Assembly: GCF_007748115.1 (NCBI RefSeq)
Contig: NZ_CP036289.1
Location: 2,108,001-2,172,000 of the forward strand
Direction: 5' to 3'
Source: Bremerella volcania
GTDB taxonomy: Bacteria; Planctomycetota; Planctomycetia; Pirellulales; Pirellulaceae
Length of the DNA stretch: 64,000 nucleotides
Under the pieces are notes generated by a model that had not been told where the DNA came from, searched no databases, and saw nothing but the letters and a program-made list of their open reading frames with translations. Below, piece by piece: positions 16,616-26,830 of the stretch (positions are counted from its first letter, which is position 1; every line of letters starts with the position of its first letter). Both the position numbers and the translations under genes were made by a program.

Positions 16616-17656
16616 ATGAACAGTTATGTCTCTCGCGCGACGAAAGTACGTCGCGGTTTCACGCTCGTGGAGCTCCTCGTCGTTATCGCGATCATCGGGA
16701 TTTTGGTTGGTTTGACCCTGCCAGCGGTTCAGATGGCTCGTGAGGCCGGTCGACGTGCTGAGTGTCAGAATAATTTGAAACAGATCGGTTTGGCCCTGAT
16801 CAACTTCTCGACGGACAAGCAGCTTCTGCCGGAAGCCGTGGATGCCAATGGCTATTCATGGATCGCGAAGATCTTGCCGCAGTTGGAACAAAACAACCTG
16901 GCCGAGAGCTTCAACATGAATGTTCCAGACGTTCCGCCTGCGAACCGAACCGCTTTGTCGACGCAGTTGGAAATGTTGAAGTGCCCTTCTGATCCTGAAA
17001 ACGACAACCTGACGCCTGTGGACGGCATTGGCATCACCAACTACGCCGGGGCGGAAGGGTTTATTTCCGCGGTATCGAATCAGCAATTCAACCGAAATGA
17101 GACCGACGCCGTCACAGGCTCGCTCACGCGGCCGGCATTCTTTGCGACCTCAAGCAATCCAGACTACCTCGGCAAAAAGGTCGACTTGGGTGGCATTTTC
17201 CGACCGGCTTACCCAACCAACTTGGCGAAGGTAACCGACGGCCTATCCAACACCGTCATGGTGGCGGAAGTGACCGCGGCTGGGTTCACCGGTGGCGTGG
17301 ATACCCAAACCGATTCCGGCGAGTCGGCGTTTATTACCTCGGGCCGAGCAAGAGCCGCACTGGTGGGACGTTATCCGACGTCATCGCAGTTGCCATCTTC
17401 TCACTCGGGACTTACGGACGCTTCAGGATACAGGCCTGACGGTACCAACGCACCGGCGACCTCGCTATTCGCTCCTGTCTTCATTTCGCAACAGGCGATC
17501 AACTCGAATTCGCAGTCGGCTTGCACGCCTCACAACGTCGAGCAGTGCGTCTTCGGCGACGGTTCGGTTCATGCCATTACGCTGACCATCGACCGCGACG
17601 TCTGGATCCAACTGACGGCCATGGCCGACGGCACCGTGATCAACGGTTCGTATTAA
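16616..17656 (+). CDS. DUF1559 protein with type IV prepilin-like N-terminus
   Basis: A 346-aa protein with a short basic leader and the prepilin peptidase/methylation motif GFTLVELLVVIAIIGIL near residue 14, which also forms the single membrane helix. It continues with the DUF1559 region typical of planctomycetes, where dozens of paralogues per genome are usual, and ends with the H-x9-DG-type signature (PHNVEQCVFGDGSVH near 311). Processing by PilD and assembly as a pseudopilus or surface protein are expected from the N-terminus, but the cellular role of this family is not established. The start at 16616 gives the shortest product with the complete leader; longer in-frame starts add unrelated sequence. 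A terminator follows. Confidence 0.9.
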   Translation: MNSYVSRATKVRRGFTLVELLVVIAIIGILVGLTLPAVQMAREAGRRAECQNNLKQIGLALINFSTDKQLLPEAVDANGYSWIAKILPQLEQNNLAESFNMNVPDVPPANRTALSTQLEMLKCPSDPENDNLTPVDGIGITNYAGAEGFISAVSNQQFNRNETDAVTGSLTRPAFFATSSNPDYLGKKVDLGGIFRPAYPTNLAKVTDGLSNTVMVAEVTAAGFTGGVDTQTDSGESAFITSGRARAALVGRYPTSSQLPSSHSGLTDASGYRPDGTNAPATSLFAPVFISQQAINSNSQSACTPHNVEQCVFGDGSVHAITLTIDRDVWIQLTAMADGTVINGSY

Positions 17657-17680
17657 GCGATCGTCGAACAAAAGCCAAGT

Positions 17681-17716
17681 AAAAACGGTTGCGATTCATC
17701 GCACCCGTTTTTTTTG
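17681..17716 (+). terminator. Intrinsic terminator after the DUF1559 gene
   Basis: Stem AAAAACGG-T-TGCGA / TCGCA-C-CCGTTTTT with a 4-nt loop and a run of eight T, 25 nt after the stop. The A-run on the other side allows it also to serve the convergent proS gene. Confidence 0.85.
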
Positions 17717-17742
17717 TTTCTTGAGGCTTTAATTTTTTTGGC

Positions 17743-19263
17743 TTAATAGGCCTTGGCGATGACCATCCGCCGGGATACTTCCTGGCCGGTGAACAGGCAC
17801 TTGCCTGGTTCCTCGTCGCCGTCTACCGGAATGCAACGAGCGGTTAACTTCAGCTTCTTGAGTTCCTCCTCGACTTCCTTCACGTCCGCACAGTGGACGT
17901 GCGCGAAGCCACCATGGATCTCTGGCTTGTCATCGCTTTTAGGGGTGAACCACTTCTTGAGTTCTTCGAGCGAGTCGATCTTCCGCGAGTTGTCCTCGCG
18001 TAGCTTCTTTGCTTTCTCGAATAAGCCGTTCTGAATCTCGGTCAGAGTGGCGGCAACCTCCGACACGAACTGATCGACGGGGATCCCTTGCTTGTCTTTT
18101 GGGGTTTGATCTCGGCGACCGACGAAAACGCTGCCGGAGGCCACGTCGCGCGGTCCGACTTCAACGCGAATCGGCACGCCACGCTTGATGTGATACCAGG
18201 TCTTTTCCCCGCCTCGCAGGTCACGATCGTCCATTATCACGCGAACGGGTGCGCCGTCGTACGACTGCGCTTTGAGTTTGGCTTCCAGGTCATCGCAAAA
18301 CGCGAGAACCGCGGCTTTCTCTTCGTCGCTACGATAGATGGGCAGAATCACGACGTGCTTGGGTGCCAAGCGTGGGGGAACCACCAGACCGTCGTCGTCG
18401 CTGTGGGTCATGATCAGACCGCCGACCAACCGGGTAGAAACGCCCCACGACGTCGTCCAGGCGAATTCCTCGGTTCCTTCGGCCGACTGGAACTTGATTT
18501 CCTGGGCTTTCGAGAAGTTCTGTCCCAGGAAGTGGGACGTGCCGGCTTGCAGCGCCTTGCGGTCCTGCATCATGGCCTCGATGCTGACGGTCATGTCGGC
18601 GCCAGGGAAGCGTTCCCACGAGGGCTTCTCTCCTTTGATGACCGGCATGGCCATGTAGTTTTCAGCAAAATCGGCGTAGACGTCGAGCATCTGGCGCGTT
18701 TCAAACAGGGCTTCTTCCTTGGTGGCATGAGCCGTGTGCCCTTCCTGCCACAGGAATTCGGCCGTGCGCAGAAACATGCGCGTACGCAGTTCCCAGCGAA
18801 CGACGTTGGCCCACTGGTTGATCAGAATCGGCAGATCGCGGTACGACTGAACCCACTTGGCGTACATCGCGCCAATGATCGTTTCACTGGTGGGACGGAC
18901 GATCAATGGCTCGTCCAGCTTGCCGGCGGGAACCAGCCCTCCATCGGGGCCAGGTTCCAGGCGATGGTGCGTGACGACCGCACACTCCTTGGCGAAGCCT
19001 TCGACGTGCTCGGCCTCTTTCTCCAGGAAACTCATGGGGATAAAGAGGGGAAAATAAGCGTTCTCGTGGCCCGTATCCTTGAACATGCCGTCGAGAACTT
19101 TTTGCATGTTTTCCCAGATGCCCCACCCCCATGGTTTGATCACCATGCATCCCCGCACGGGGGATACCTCGGCCAGATCAGCGGCCTTGATCACCTGTTG
19201 ATACCACTCGGGATAGTCCGCTTCGCGAGTCGGGCTGATTGCGTTCTTGGGCGCCTTGGCCAT
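17743..19263 (-). CDS. proS: Prolyl-tRNA synthetase (archaeal/eukaryotic type)
   Basis: Charges tRNA-Pro with proline. The 506-aa sequence has the class II synthetase core: motif 1 region with PLFIPMSFL near 92, motif 2 with RWELRTRMFLRTAEFLWQEGH near 153-173, motif 3 with GLIMTHSDDDGLVVPPRLAP near 280, then the anticodon-binding domain and a C-terminal zinc-binding-like extension that ends in Tyr (VIAKAY). The lack of the INS editing insertion and this C-terminus identify the type 3 ProS found in archaea, eukaryotes and some bacteria. Flanking spacing suggests it is monocistronic. The start is ATG at 19263, immediately followed by a basic Ala/Pro-rich N-terminus. Confidence 0.95.
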   Translation of the reverse strand: MAKAPKNAISPTREADYPEWYQQVIKAADLAEVSPVRGCMVIKPWGWGIWENMQKVLDGMFKDTGHENAYFPLFIPMSFLEKEAEHVEGFAKECAVVTHHRLEPGPDGGLVPAGKLDEPLIVRPTSETIIGAMYAKWVQSYRDLPILINQWANVVRWELRTRMFLRTAEFLWQEGHTAHATKEEALFETRQMLDVYADFAENYMAMPVIKGEKPSWERFPGADMTVSIEAMMQDRKALQAGTSHFLGQNFSKAQEIKFQSAEGTEEFAWTTSWGVSTRLVGGLIMTHSDDDGLVVPPRLAPKHVVILPIYRSDEEKAAVLAFCDDLEAKLKAQSYDGAPVRVIMDDRDLRGGEKTWYHIKRGVPIRVEVGPRDVASGSVFVGRRDQTPKDKQGIPVDQFVSEVAATLTEIQNGLFEKAKKLREDNSRKIDSLEELKKWFTPKSDDKPEIHGGFAHVHCADVKEVEEELKKLKLTARCIPVDGDEEPGKCLFTGQEVSRRMVIAKAY

Positions 19264-19500
19264 CGGGATCCCTATGTTCCTATGTCTTTAATGAGGGCAA
19301 GTTTGCACCATTGGATGGATCGGCATTCTAAAAAAATCTATCAACTGGGGACAGCCGAGGTAGGCATGTGGTTCCATGCAACTCCATTTGCGGGTCCTTG
19401 TTGAGAAAGTGGGGTGTCTCTAGAATCGCCTCCAACCTTCTCTCTGGGGGAAACGATTTGCGGAAAAGCAGCAATTAAAACAGATAAGATAGGACCAGGA

Positions 19501-20472
19501 ATGGCCAGAAGAAGCATTACTCAGTTGGGCGAAAACGAGAGCATCAACGAGGTTTACGTCGCTTCCAGTAAGCAGCTTCGTCCCAATCGCCAGGGCAACC
19601 TCTACCTGCAAATGCAACTTTCTGACAAATCGGGTGCCGTCAACGCCATGATGTGGAACGCCAACGAAGGCATCTACAAGCGTTTCGAAGATGGGGACTA
19701 CATCCGAATCCAAGGGACTTCCCAGTTCTACAATGGGGCCATGCAGGTCATCGTCTCGCATATCGAGAAGGTCGATGCTCGCGATGTCGATGAGTCCGAT
19801 TTCATGCAGGTCAGTCCCCAACGCATGGACGACATGCTGAAGGAACTGGCCGAGCATTTGCGGGCAATCCGCAATATTCACCTGCGGAATCTGGCGGAAT
19901 GCTTCCTCATCGACGAGGCCCTGATCGCTCGCTTCCGCAAGTCGCCGGCCGCGGTGAAGAATCACCATGCCTACGAAGGTGGTTTGCTGGAGCACGTGGT
20001 CAATCTGATCAAGGTCGGCAAGGCGATCGTCCCGTTCTATCCGCAGGTCGACGAAGATCTGCTGGTGATGGGAATTCTCTTCCACGACATGGGCAAAGTC
20101 GACGAACTAAGCACCGATAAGGGGCTTGCTTACAGCGACGAAGGCCAGTTGATTGGCCACCTCGTAAGCGGTGTGAGCATCGTCGATCGCTTGACCAAGG
20201 AAGCCGAGAAACTGGCCGACGAACCTTTTCCGGAAGAGTTGGCGCTGCGAATCAAGCACATGGTGGTCAGCCATCATGGGAAGCTCGAGTATGGCAGTCC
20301 GAAGGTTCCAATGACGGCGGAAGCACTCGCCTTGCATTACATCGATAGCCTGGATGCCCACATGCATGGCTTCGATAAACTGCTGGCCGATGACGTGAAC
20401 ACCGACAGCCGCTGGACGACGTACAGTCCGCAATTCGGTCGAAAGCTCTACAAGGGTGGCGGCGAAGCCTAA
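19501..20472 (+). CDS. OB-fold / HD-domain 3'-5' exoribonuclease, YhaM-like
   Basis: A soluble 323-aa protein. The N-terminal OB-fold (about residues 12-95, with QLSDKSGAVNAMMWNA) should bind single-stranded nucleic acid. The C-terminal HD phosphohydrolase domain shows NHHAYEGGLLEHVVNL near 157, FHDMGKVDEL near 195 and MVVSHHGKLEYGSP near 259, giving the metal-binding H...HD...H...D set. This arrangement is that of YhaM/CBF1 exoribonucleases. The start at 19501 is chosen because it follows AGGACCAGGA and fits the family N-terminus; a GTG 87 nt upstream would add residues without homology. It is followed by a long non-coding gap and is probably monocistronic. Confidence 0.85.
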   Translation: MARRSITQLGENESINEVYVASSKQLRPNRQGNLYLQMQLSDKSGAVNAMMWNANEGIYKRFEDGDYIRIQGTSQFYNGAMQVIVSHIEKVDARDVDESDFMQVSPQRMDDMLKELAEHLRAIRNIHLRNLAECFLIDEALIARFRKSPAAVKNHHAYEGGLLEHVVNLIKVGKAIVPFYPQVDEDLLVMGILFHDMGKVDELSTDKGLAYSDEGQLIGHLVSGVSIVDRLTKEAEKLADEPFPEELALRIKHMVVSHHGKLEYGSPKVPMTAEALALHYIDSLDAHMHGFDKLLADDVNTDSRWTTYSPQFGRKLYKGGGEA

Positions 20473-20917
20473 CAGAGCCCTGCCCGACGTTGATTCGTTT
20501 TCAACGACATCTTTTCCACGAGGGACAATTGTCGATGCAATGTCGATAATTTTGGGCTCCCTCATGGCTATCATGCGATAGCTAGAACCCGAATTCAAGC
20601 GATAATCCGCTTCCATTTTGGTTGGGGTGATGTTTTAAGTATCATTTTTGCAGTGACTTACGTCAATTGATTGGCCGGGATGGCTGAAACCTTAGCGTGC
20701 AGGTCGACAATCATTGGCTTGCGCCAGATTTATCAGACCTTTACGGCCCATTCACTCCATCTCAACGATTGTCTGTCATAAATTCTAATGTTCCGAAAGG
20801 TTTCCTTAAGCTATCATCACAACTTTGCAGGATCGCATCGAGTTGTGATGGCCCCACACGCACAGCTAAGCCTTTCGAGTCCCTCAGAACTTCGATCAGG
20901 ATGGAGCCTGTCAGATT
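20473..20917. other. Intergenic region with possible operator-like sequence
   Basis: There is no gene in 445 bp. Notable elements are the perfect palindrome GACAATTGTC (20524-20533) overlapping two TGTCGAT copies 11 nt apart (20530-20536 and 20541-20547), and a hairpin with arms CACAACT/AGTTGTG around 20818-20847. They are compatible with a regulator site and leader structure for the gene at 20918, but nothing more can be said. Confidence 0.35.
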
Positions 20918-21823
20918 ATGGGTGCCATGTCGCGCAATCGAGATCGGGTTAGAACGTTATTCTTCAGCGATCTTCACTTGGGTTGTCCTTATGCCCGAGT
21001 CGAACCCTTCTTGGATCTGCTGAATCAACACGAACCACAATACATCTACATTGTGGGAGACTTCATCGATGGATGGCGTCTTCGCAAGCGTTGGCACTGG
21101 GAACCGGTTTACAACGCCATCCTGAGCCGCTTGTTCGAGATGTCGCAGACCGGGACGAAGATCTTCTACACGCCGGGCAATCACGACGACTTCCTCCGCA
21201 GTTTTCGCTTCAAATTTGATTTCGTCGAGATCGCCGACCAGTTCATCCACCACTGCCCTAATGGCCGTCGAATCCTCGTCACCCATGGCGATAAGTTCGA
21301 CCAGGTCGAAAAGAAGGCCAAGTGGATTTCGGTGATGGGCTCGTTTCTGTACGACTCGATCTGCTGGGCCGACGAGCGGGTCAATCGTTGGCGGCGGCAC
21401 TACAAGCTCAGCCGCTGGCCTTTGGCGGCTTCCATCAAGAAGAACGTCAAATCGGCGGTTCAGTTCGTCAGCGACTTTGAAGACAGCCTGATGTTGCATG
21501 CGAAGTCGCTTGAGTGTCAGGGAGTGATTTGCGGTCACATCCACACCCCGATCGTCGTCGAAAAACATGGCATTACCTACTACAACACCGGCGACTGGAT
21601 CGAAAACAGCACCGCCTTGTTGGAATACGCCGACGGGCGTTATGAAATTATTGACGTGCCGCATGAAACCAATCGGGATGCCGCCCAGGTAATCCCCTTG
21701 GATCCAGCTGAGGTCGAACGACGCCGACAGGAACTGATGGCCGCGGCGCTCGGCGTCGACCTGCGGGGATCGGATGAAGCCCCCGTCCTGGCAGTTCCTT
21801 TCCATGCTGACGAGAACATGTAA
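20918..21823 (+). CDS. UDP-2,3-diacylglucosamine diphosphatase-like metallophosphoesterase (LpxH-like)
   Basis: A 301-aa calcineurin-like phosphoesterase with all five metal-binding blocks: FFSDLHLG near 16, GDFIDGW near 46, GNHDDFLR near 85, VTHGDKFDQ near 121, and GHIHTPIV near 206. The pattern, spacing and the DFIDGWR variant place it near LpxH-type UDP-2,3-diacylglucosamine hydrolases, which remove UMP in lipid A synthesis, rather than general nucleases. ATG codons at 20918 and 20927 are both possible. A glycosyltransferase follows 179 nt downstream on the same strand, consistent with a lipid or cell-surface glycan role. The exact substrate is inferred, and members of this subfamily outside the lpx operon may act on other nucleotides. 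Confidence 0.8.
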   Translation: MGAMSRNRDRVRTLFFSDLHLGCPYARVEPFLDLLNQHEPQYIYIVGDFIDGWRLRKRWHWEPVYNAILSRLFEMSQTGTKIFYTPGNHDDFLRSFRFKFDFVEIADQFIHHCPNGRRILVTHGDKFDQVEKKAKWISVMGSFLYDSICWADERVNRWRRHYKLSRWPLAASIKKNVKSAVQFVSDFEDSLMLHAKSLECQGVICGHIHTPIVVEKHGITYYNTGDWIENSTALLEYADGRYEIIDVPHETNRDAAQVIPLDPAEVERRRQELMAAALGVDLRGSDEAPVLAVPFHADENM

Positions 21824-22002
21824 CAGCGTCTTCCAAGTTTCAAGGATGAACCTCGAATTCATGGGAATTGTCTTGTCTCGCAGCAAGAACTAAGCATATA
21901 CATTACAATCACTGCTGACGCAGCGACATTTGAGCGGAGTACTTTACGGGGTTGAGGATCAATCCTGCTGAGCTTCGCCGAGAGATTCTTCCCCAAGCAA
22001 TT

Positions 22003-23091
22003 ATGGCGAAAATCTTTTACAGCATGTCGGGTGAAGGGCGTGGACACGCGGCCCGAGTTCGGACGATGACGGAGCATCTCCGCCACGAGCATGAACTGGT
22101 CCTTTTCGCGCCCAACGAAGCTTACGACTTCCTCGCCCCGATCTACAACACGCCCGATGTACCTGGCGTGGAAGTTCGCAAATTGCCGGGGCTGAAGTTT
22201 TACTACACCAAGCGGCGGCTCGATCTCTCGAAATCGATTTACCAGGGACTCAAGTTCCTGGGACAATTGAATAAGAACATTCGAGAAACGACCGAGATCC
22301 TCAAAAGCGAGAAGCCTGATCTGATCGTTTCCGATTTCGAGCCGATCCTGCCCAAAGCGGGTCGCAAGTGCGACATCCCCGTGGTCAGCCTGAATCATCA
22401 GGACTTCCTGCTGGCCTACGATTTGTCGTCGCTACCGGCCAGTTTGCAGTGGTATGCATGGGCCATGGGGTTCGTCGTCAAGGCGCATCATGTCGAGAAG
22501 CAAGCGACGGTCGTTTCGTCCTTCTTCACGCCGAAGCTTCGCCCTGGCTACAACGACGTCGTGCAGGTTGGTCCCCTGCTCCGCCCCGATGTGTGCCAGG
22601 CACGGCCATCCGAAGAAGGTTTCATCCTGTCGTACGTCCGTAAAGCAACGACCGACGACACGCTCCAGCTACTGAAGTCGTGCGATCGACCGGTGAAGGT
22701 CTACGGCCTGGGCAAGCGTCCCGACGACGGTCCGTTGACCTTTCATGAAATTGATGAGCAAAGATTTACAGACGACTTTATTCACTGTGACGCGTTGATC
22801 GGCGCCGCAGGCAACCAGTCGCTCGGCGAGGCGATTTACCTGGGCAAGCCCGTGTTGGCCCTGCCTGAGTCCTCGCACCACGAGCAGATGATCAATTCCC
22901 ACTTCCTGAAAGAGATGGGGGTGGGAAGCTGGACGGCGATCGAGACGTTCGCCAAGTCCAACCTCGTTTCGTTCCTCGATGGACTCTCGAAGTTCCGCGA
23001 GAACCTTGCCCAATACCGGGGGCAAACCAACGGCAATCCTCCGGCATTGGCTGCCATTCGCAAGCATCTGCCGTCGACGACATTGGTATAA
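22003..23091 (+). CDS. Glycosyltransferase, MJ1255/GT28-like
   Basis: A 362-aa soluble two-domain GT-B fold protein. The N-terminus MAKIFYSMSGEGRGHAAR holds the glycine-rich nucleotide/acceptor loop. Later motifs SDFEPILPKAG near 107 and the donor-binding region DALIGAAGNQSLGEAIYLGKP near 262-282 match the family of MGDG-synthase/MurG-like glycosyltransferases often labelled MJ1255 or VC2487. It likely transfers a sugar from UDP to a lipid or polymer. The ATG at 22003 is preferred because an in-frame TTG 51 nt upstream adds residues unlike the family. It lies after the LpxH-like gene with a moderate gap. Donor and acceptor cannot be named. Confidence 0.8.
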   Translation: MAKIFYSMSGEGRGHAARVRTMTEHLRHEHELVLFAPNEAYDFLAPIYNTPDVPGVEVRKLPGLKFYYTKRRLDLSKSIYQGLKFLGQLNKNIRETTEILKSEKPDLIVSDFEPILPKAGRKCDIPVVSLNHQDFLLAYDLSSLPASLQWYAWAMGFVVKAHHVEKQATVVSSFFTPKLRPGYNDVVQVGPLLRPDVCQARPSEEGFILSYVRKATTDDTLQLLKSCDRPVKVYGLGKRPDDGPLTFHEIDEQRFTDDFIHCDALIGAAGNQSLGEAIYLGKPVLALPESSHHEQMINSHFLKEMGVGSWTAIETFAKSNLVSFLDGLSKFRENLAQYRGQTNGNPPALAAIRKHLPSTTLV

Positions 23092-23157
23092 GAGCCTGGT
23101 CTGGCGATTGGCGCCGGATAAGAATTTGAGCCAGGCTCGTGAAATCAATTCTCTCTA

Positions 23158-23204
23158 AATCGCCGTCAGGGCGATTCTTATGATTGCTCGCTCGATAGGC
23201 GAGC
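23158..23204 (+). promoter_or_regulatory. Two adjacent hairpins in front of rnr
   Basis: AATCGCC-GTCAG-GGCGATT (23158-23176) and GCTCGC-TCGATAG-GCGAGC (23186-23204) end 14 nt before the rnr ATG. There is no strong U-run, so these are more likely 5' leader structures or a weak terminator for the preceding glycosyltransferase gene than a firm terminator. Confidence 0.4.
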
Positions 23205-23218
23205 CGTAAACTTGGATT

Positions 23219-25570
23219 ATGGAAATAGAAGAAATCGAAGCAAAGTTACTCAGTCACGTTAACGCACCGAATTATCAACCGGTCAAACCAAAAGTCATCG
23301 CCAAGAAGTTGGGCCTTACCGAGGACGATCGGAAGCCCTTCAAGCGAGCCCTGAAGCGGCTCATTCGGAAAGGATTGGTTCGCTACGGAGCCAATCATCT
23401 GGTGAAAAAGCCCTCGGCGGAGGATGGCGATAAGCGAATCGTCGGCCGCTACCAGCGCAACGCCAAAGGTTTTGGATTCGTCCGTCCACAAGGGGTTGCC
23501 GCCTCGAAAGGACGCGAAGCCGACATCTTCGTCCCTCCGCGACGCGGGATGGATGCCGCCACTGGCGACCTCGTCATGATCCGCACTTACCTGGGGCGTG
23601 GTCCCGGCGGCGATCAGCGCCTGTGTGGTGAAGTGGTCGAGGTGGTCGAGCGCGAAACGCATTGTTTCGTCGGCACCTATTATGAAATCCACGGCATGGC
23701 CCTGGTCCAGGTCGATGGTCGTATCTTCGCCGAGCCGATTCCTGTTGGGGATCCCGGGGCGAAGAATGCTCAGCCGGAAGACAAAGTCGTCATCGAAATG
23801 GTCCGCTTTCCTTCCCATGCCCACGACGGCGAAGCGGTCATCGTGGAAGTGCTGGGCAAACGGGGCGAACCAGGCGTCGACTTGATGTCGATCATCGTCG
23901 AATACGACCTGCCGCGCGAGTTCCCCGAAGATGCCCTGGAGGTGGCCCGCGAACAGGCCGAACTGTTCGACGAGTCGATCCCCGAAGGGCGTCGCGACTT
24001 CACCCCTGACACGGTCATCACGATCGACCCGATCGATGCCCGAGACTTCGACGATGCGATCAGTCTGGAGCGGCTGGACAACGGGCACTGGATCCTGGGC
24101 GTACACATCGCCGACGTCTCGCACTTTGTCCCCGAAGGAAGTGCGCTCGACGTCGAAGCTCGCAATCGCGCGACCAGCGTCTACCTGCCCGACAAAGTCA
24201 TTCCGATGTTGCCGGAGACGATCAGCAACAACCTGGCCAGCCTGCAGCCTGACAAGGTTCGCTACACGCGAACGGCGATCATCGAGTTCACCCCGGAAGG
24301 AGCCCGGGTGAACTGTGAAGTTTGCAAAGGAGCGATCCGCAGCAAGCGCCGCTTCGCCTACGAAGAGGTGGACGAGTATTTGGCCGATCGCGAGCCCTGG
24401 AAAGAGAAACTCACGCCGGAGGTCTTTAGCTTGCTCGGTAGCATGCACGAACTGGCGATGATGCTCCGCAAGCGTCGATTCGCTCGCGGTAGCATGGAAC
24501 TGAGCATGCCGGAATTGAAGCTCGACATCAATAAAGATGGCGAAGTGATTGGTGCCCACACGGTGGAAAACACCGAGAGCCATCAAATCATTGAAGAGTT
24601 CATGCTCGCGGCCAACGAAGCCGTGGCCGAAGCCCTGTTCGACCGCGAGCTCTTCTTTTTGCGTCGTGCCCATGCTTCGCCAGATCCCAAGAAGCTGGCC
24701 GACCTGACCGAGTTCGTCCGCGATCTTGGTATCGAGTGCGAAAGCCTGGAAAGCCGGTTCGAGATCATCCGAGTCTTGAACGAGGTCAAAGGCAAGCCGG
24801 AGCAAGCCGCCGTCAACTATGCCGTCCTGCGAAGCATGCAGAAGGCCGTTTACAGTCCCGACGAGATCGGCCACTACGCCCTGGCGAGCGAGCATTATTG
24901 CCATTTCACCTCGCCAATTCGCCGCTACCCCGACCTGACGATCCATCGCATGTTCGACCAGATCGAGCATGGCGTGCGTCCGCCGCAAGACTTCGGCCAG
25001 ATGCAGCTTGAAGGAGAGCATTGCAGCGAACGCGAACAACGCGCGGCCGATGCCGAACGGGAACTGGTCAAGATCAAACTGCTCACCTACATGAGTACCC
25101 GCATCGGCGAAGAAGTCAACGCGGTGGTTACCGGGGTCGAGTCGTTCGGGCTGTTTGTCCAGGCACTGGAAATCCCGGCCGACGGTCTGGTGCGGATCGA
25201 TTCGCTCAACGACGACTTCTACCGTTACGATGCCACCACCCATAGCCTGGTCGGACATCACGAGGGGAATTCGTTCCGGCTGGGGGATGTGCTGACGGTG
25301 CGAATTGCCCGGGTCGACCTCGATCGACGCGAACTTGATTACCAGTTCGTCGAAAAGACCGGCGAACAGAGTACCAAGCAGCCTGCCAAATCACTTGGCG
25401 GACGCTCTGGCGGTGGCAAGTTCAAGCCGAAGGTCCAAAGCTCGAGCATGAAGTTCTCGACCCAGTCGAGTCGGCCCAAAAAAGGCAGCCGGAGTGCCGA
25501 CAAGGGCAAAGGGGGCACCACGCCGTCACGCCCGAAGAAAGAGAAACGCTCGAAACGACGGGGGCGGTAA
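23219..25570 (+). CDS. rnr: Ribonuclease R
   Basis: A processive 3'-5' exoribonuclease that degrades structured RNA (783 aa). Domains in order: N-terminal winged helix (1-70), cold-shock domains (about 75-240), RNB catalytic domain with TIDPIDARDFDDAISLERL near 264 (catalytic Asp residues at 267, 273, 275 and 276) and the SPIRRYPDLTIHR motif near 565, S1 RNA-binding domain (about 620-710), and a Lys/Ser/Arg-rich tail of ~70 residues that is probably disordered. The length and tail are normal for RNase R. It is preceded by two hairpins close to the ATG; RNase R is often post-transcriptionally controlled, but the link is conjecture. Confidence 0.95.
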   Translation: MEIEEIEAKLLSHVNAPNYQPVKPKVIAKKLGLTEDDRKPFKRALKRLIRKGLVRYGANHLVKKPSAEDGDKRIVGRYQRNAKGFGFVRPQGVAASKGREADIFVPPRRGMDAATGDLVMIRTYLGRGPGGDQRLCGEVVEVVERETHCFVGTYYEIHGMALVQVDGRIFAEPIPVGDPGAKNAQPEDKVVIEMVRFPSHAHDGEAVIVEVLGKRGEPGVDLMSIIVEYDLPREFPEDALEVAREQAELFDESIPEGRRDFTPDTVITIDPIDARDFDDAISLERLDNGHWILGVHIADVSHFVPEGSALDVEARNRATSVYLPDKVIPMLPETISNNLASLQPDKVRYTRTAIIEFTPEGARVNCEVCKGAIRSKRRFAYEEVDEYLADREPWKEKLTPEVFSLLGSMHELAMMLRKRRFARGSMELSMPELKLDINKDGEVIGAHTVENTESHQIIEEFMLAANEAVAEALFDRELFFLRRAHASPDPKKLADLTEFVRDLGIECESLESRFEIIRVLNEVKGKPEQAAVNYAVLRSMQKAVYSPDEIGHYALASEHYCHFTSPIRRYPDLTIHRMFDQIEHGVRPPQDFGQMQLEGEHCSEREQRAADAERELVKIKLLTYMSTRIGEEVNAVVTGVESFGLFVQALEIPADGLVRIDSLNDDFYRYDATTHSLVGHHEGNSFRLGDVLTVRIARVDLDRRELDYQFVEKTGEQSTKQPAKSLGGRSGGGKFKPKVQSSSMKFSTQSSRPKKGSRSADKGKGGTTPSRPKKEKRSKRRGR

Positions 25571-25666
25571 CCCTTTTCAGGCGGTTCTTGTGAGTTTCTT
25601 GCTGGTCGGTAATACTTGCGGGTCGGTATTCGTTTGATTTTCCCATCTAGATGAACGACCCATTCC

Positions 25667-26782
<1,116 letters not shown>

Positions 26783-26830
26783 TTCTTCCGCCCTTGGCTA
26801 TGAATGGTCGCCCCCTTGGGGCTATCACGA

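Noticed and set aside
18088-19404. 438-codon frame antisense to proS
   Set aside because: ProS motifs on the opposite strand are unambiguous.
23246-25261. 671-codon frame antisense to rnr
   Set aside because: RNase R on the other strand has complete domains; the antisense product has no recognisable motif and no RBS.
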